Source of the DNA: DATEJJ01 sp039649115
Lineage (GTDB): Bacteria; Actinomycetota; Actinomycetes; Mycobacteriales; Micromonosporaceae
Length of the DNA: 6,297 bases
Reading direction: 5' to 3'
Assembly: GCA_039649115.1 (NCBI GenBank)
Contig: JBBWZQ010000019.1
Location: 1 to 6,297 of the forward strand
This document shows, one piece after another, positions 6,295 to 6,297 of the stretch. The position numbers and the translations under genes were made by a program. A model generated the notes under the pieces. It saw nothing but the letters and a program-made list of their open reading frames with translations, had not been told where the DNA came from and did no database searches. Within the stretch, counting starts at the first letter, position 1, and each line of letters opens with the position of its first letter.

Positions 6295-6297
6295 CTA

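Overview
The window reads as chromosomal DNA from a high-GC actinomycete. The codons are strongly GC-biased in the third position, the RNase P RNA is type A with actinobacterial-looking sequence, and a gene of the DUF3311 family sits directly in front of an MctP-type permease, a common actinobacterial arrangement. A relative of the Micromonosporaceae or Streptomycetaceae would fit, but nothing here fixes the genus. I see no transposase, phage gene, CRISPR array or tRNA.

Layout. Positions 1-258 (+) hold the C-terminal end of a histidine-phosphatase-type protein that starts outside the window. Facing it, with overlapping 3' ends, is a complete 662-residue membrane O-acyltransferase with a C-terminal SGNH domain (214-2202, -). 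After a 163-bp divergent intergenic region comes a two-gene transport operon (+): a small two-helix DUF3311 membrane protein (2366-2608) overlapping a sodium:solute symporter of the monocarboxylate permease type (2605-4236). A 66-bp gap follows that contains a perfect 21-bp inverted repeat with an 8-nt loop (4250-4299). Next is a second overlapping pair (+): a four-helix membrane protein that looks like DUF2975 (4303-4827) and a 78-residue Cro/CI-type regulator (4827-5063). A TauE/SafE-type (TSUP) permease lies on the opposite strand (5036-5818, -), its 3' end overlapping that of the regulator. The window ends with RNase P RNA (rnpB, 5881-6294, +), complete from the 5' to the 3' strand of helix P1.

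How it fits together. The DUF3311 protein and the symporter probably form one uptake unit for short-chain monocarboxylates. The DUF2975-like/regulator pair is a known kind of membrane-protein plus small-regulator cassette whose signal is generally undefined. Its leader is the most interesting sequence in the window. The inverted repeat buries an ideal Shine-Dalgarno sequence, and a TTGACA box is placed so that an internal transcript would begin in the hairpin loop. This suggests, as inference only, that read-through RNA from the permease gene is translationally silent for the cassette while RNA from its own promoter is not. The acyltransferase, the TSUP permease and rnpB appear to be independent units. 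Apart from this leader I see no convincing candidate for an undescribed system; the genes are ordinary members of known families.
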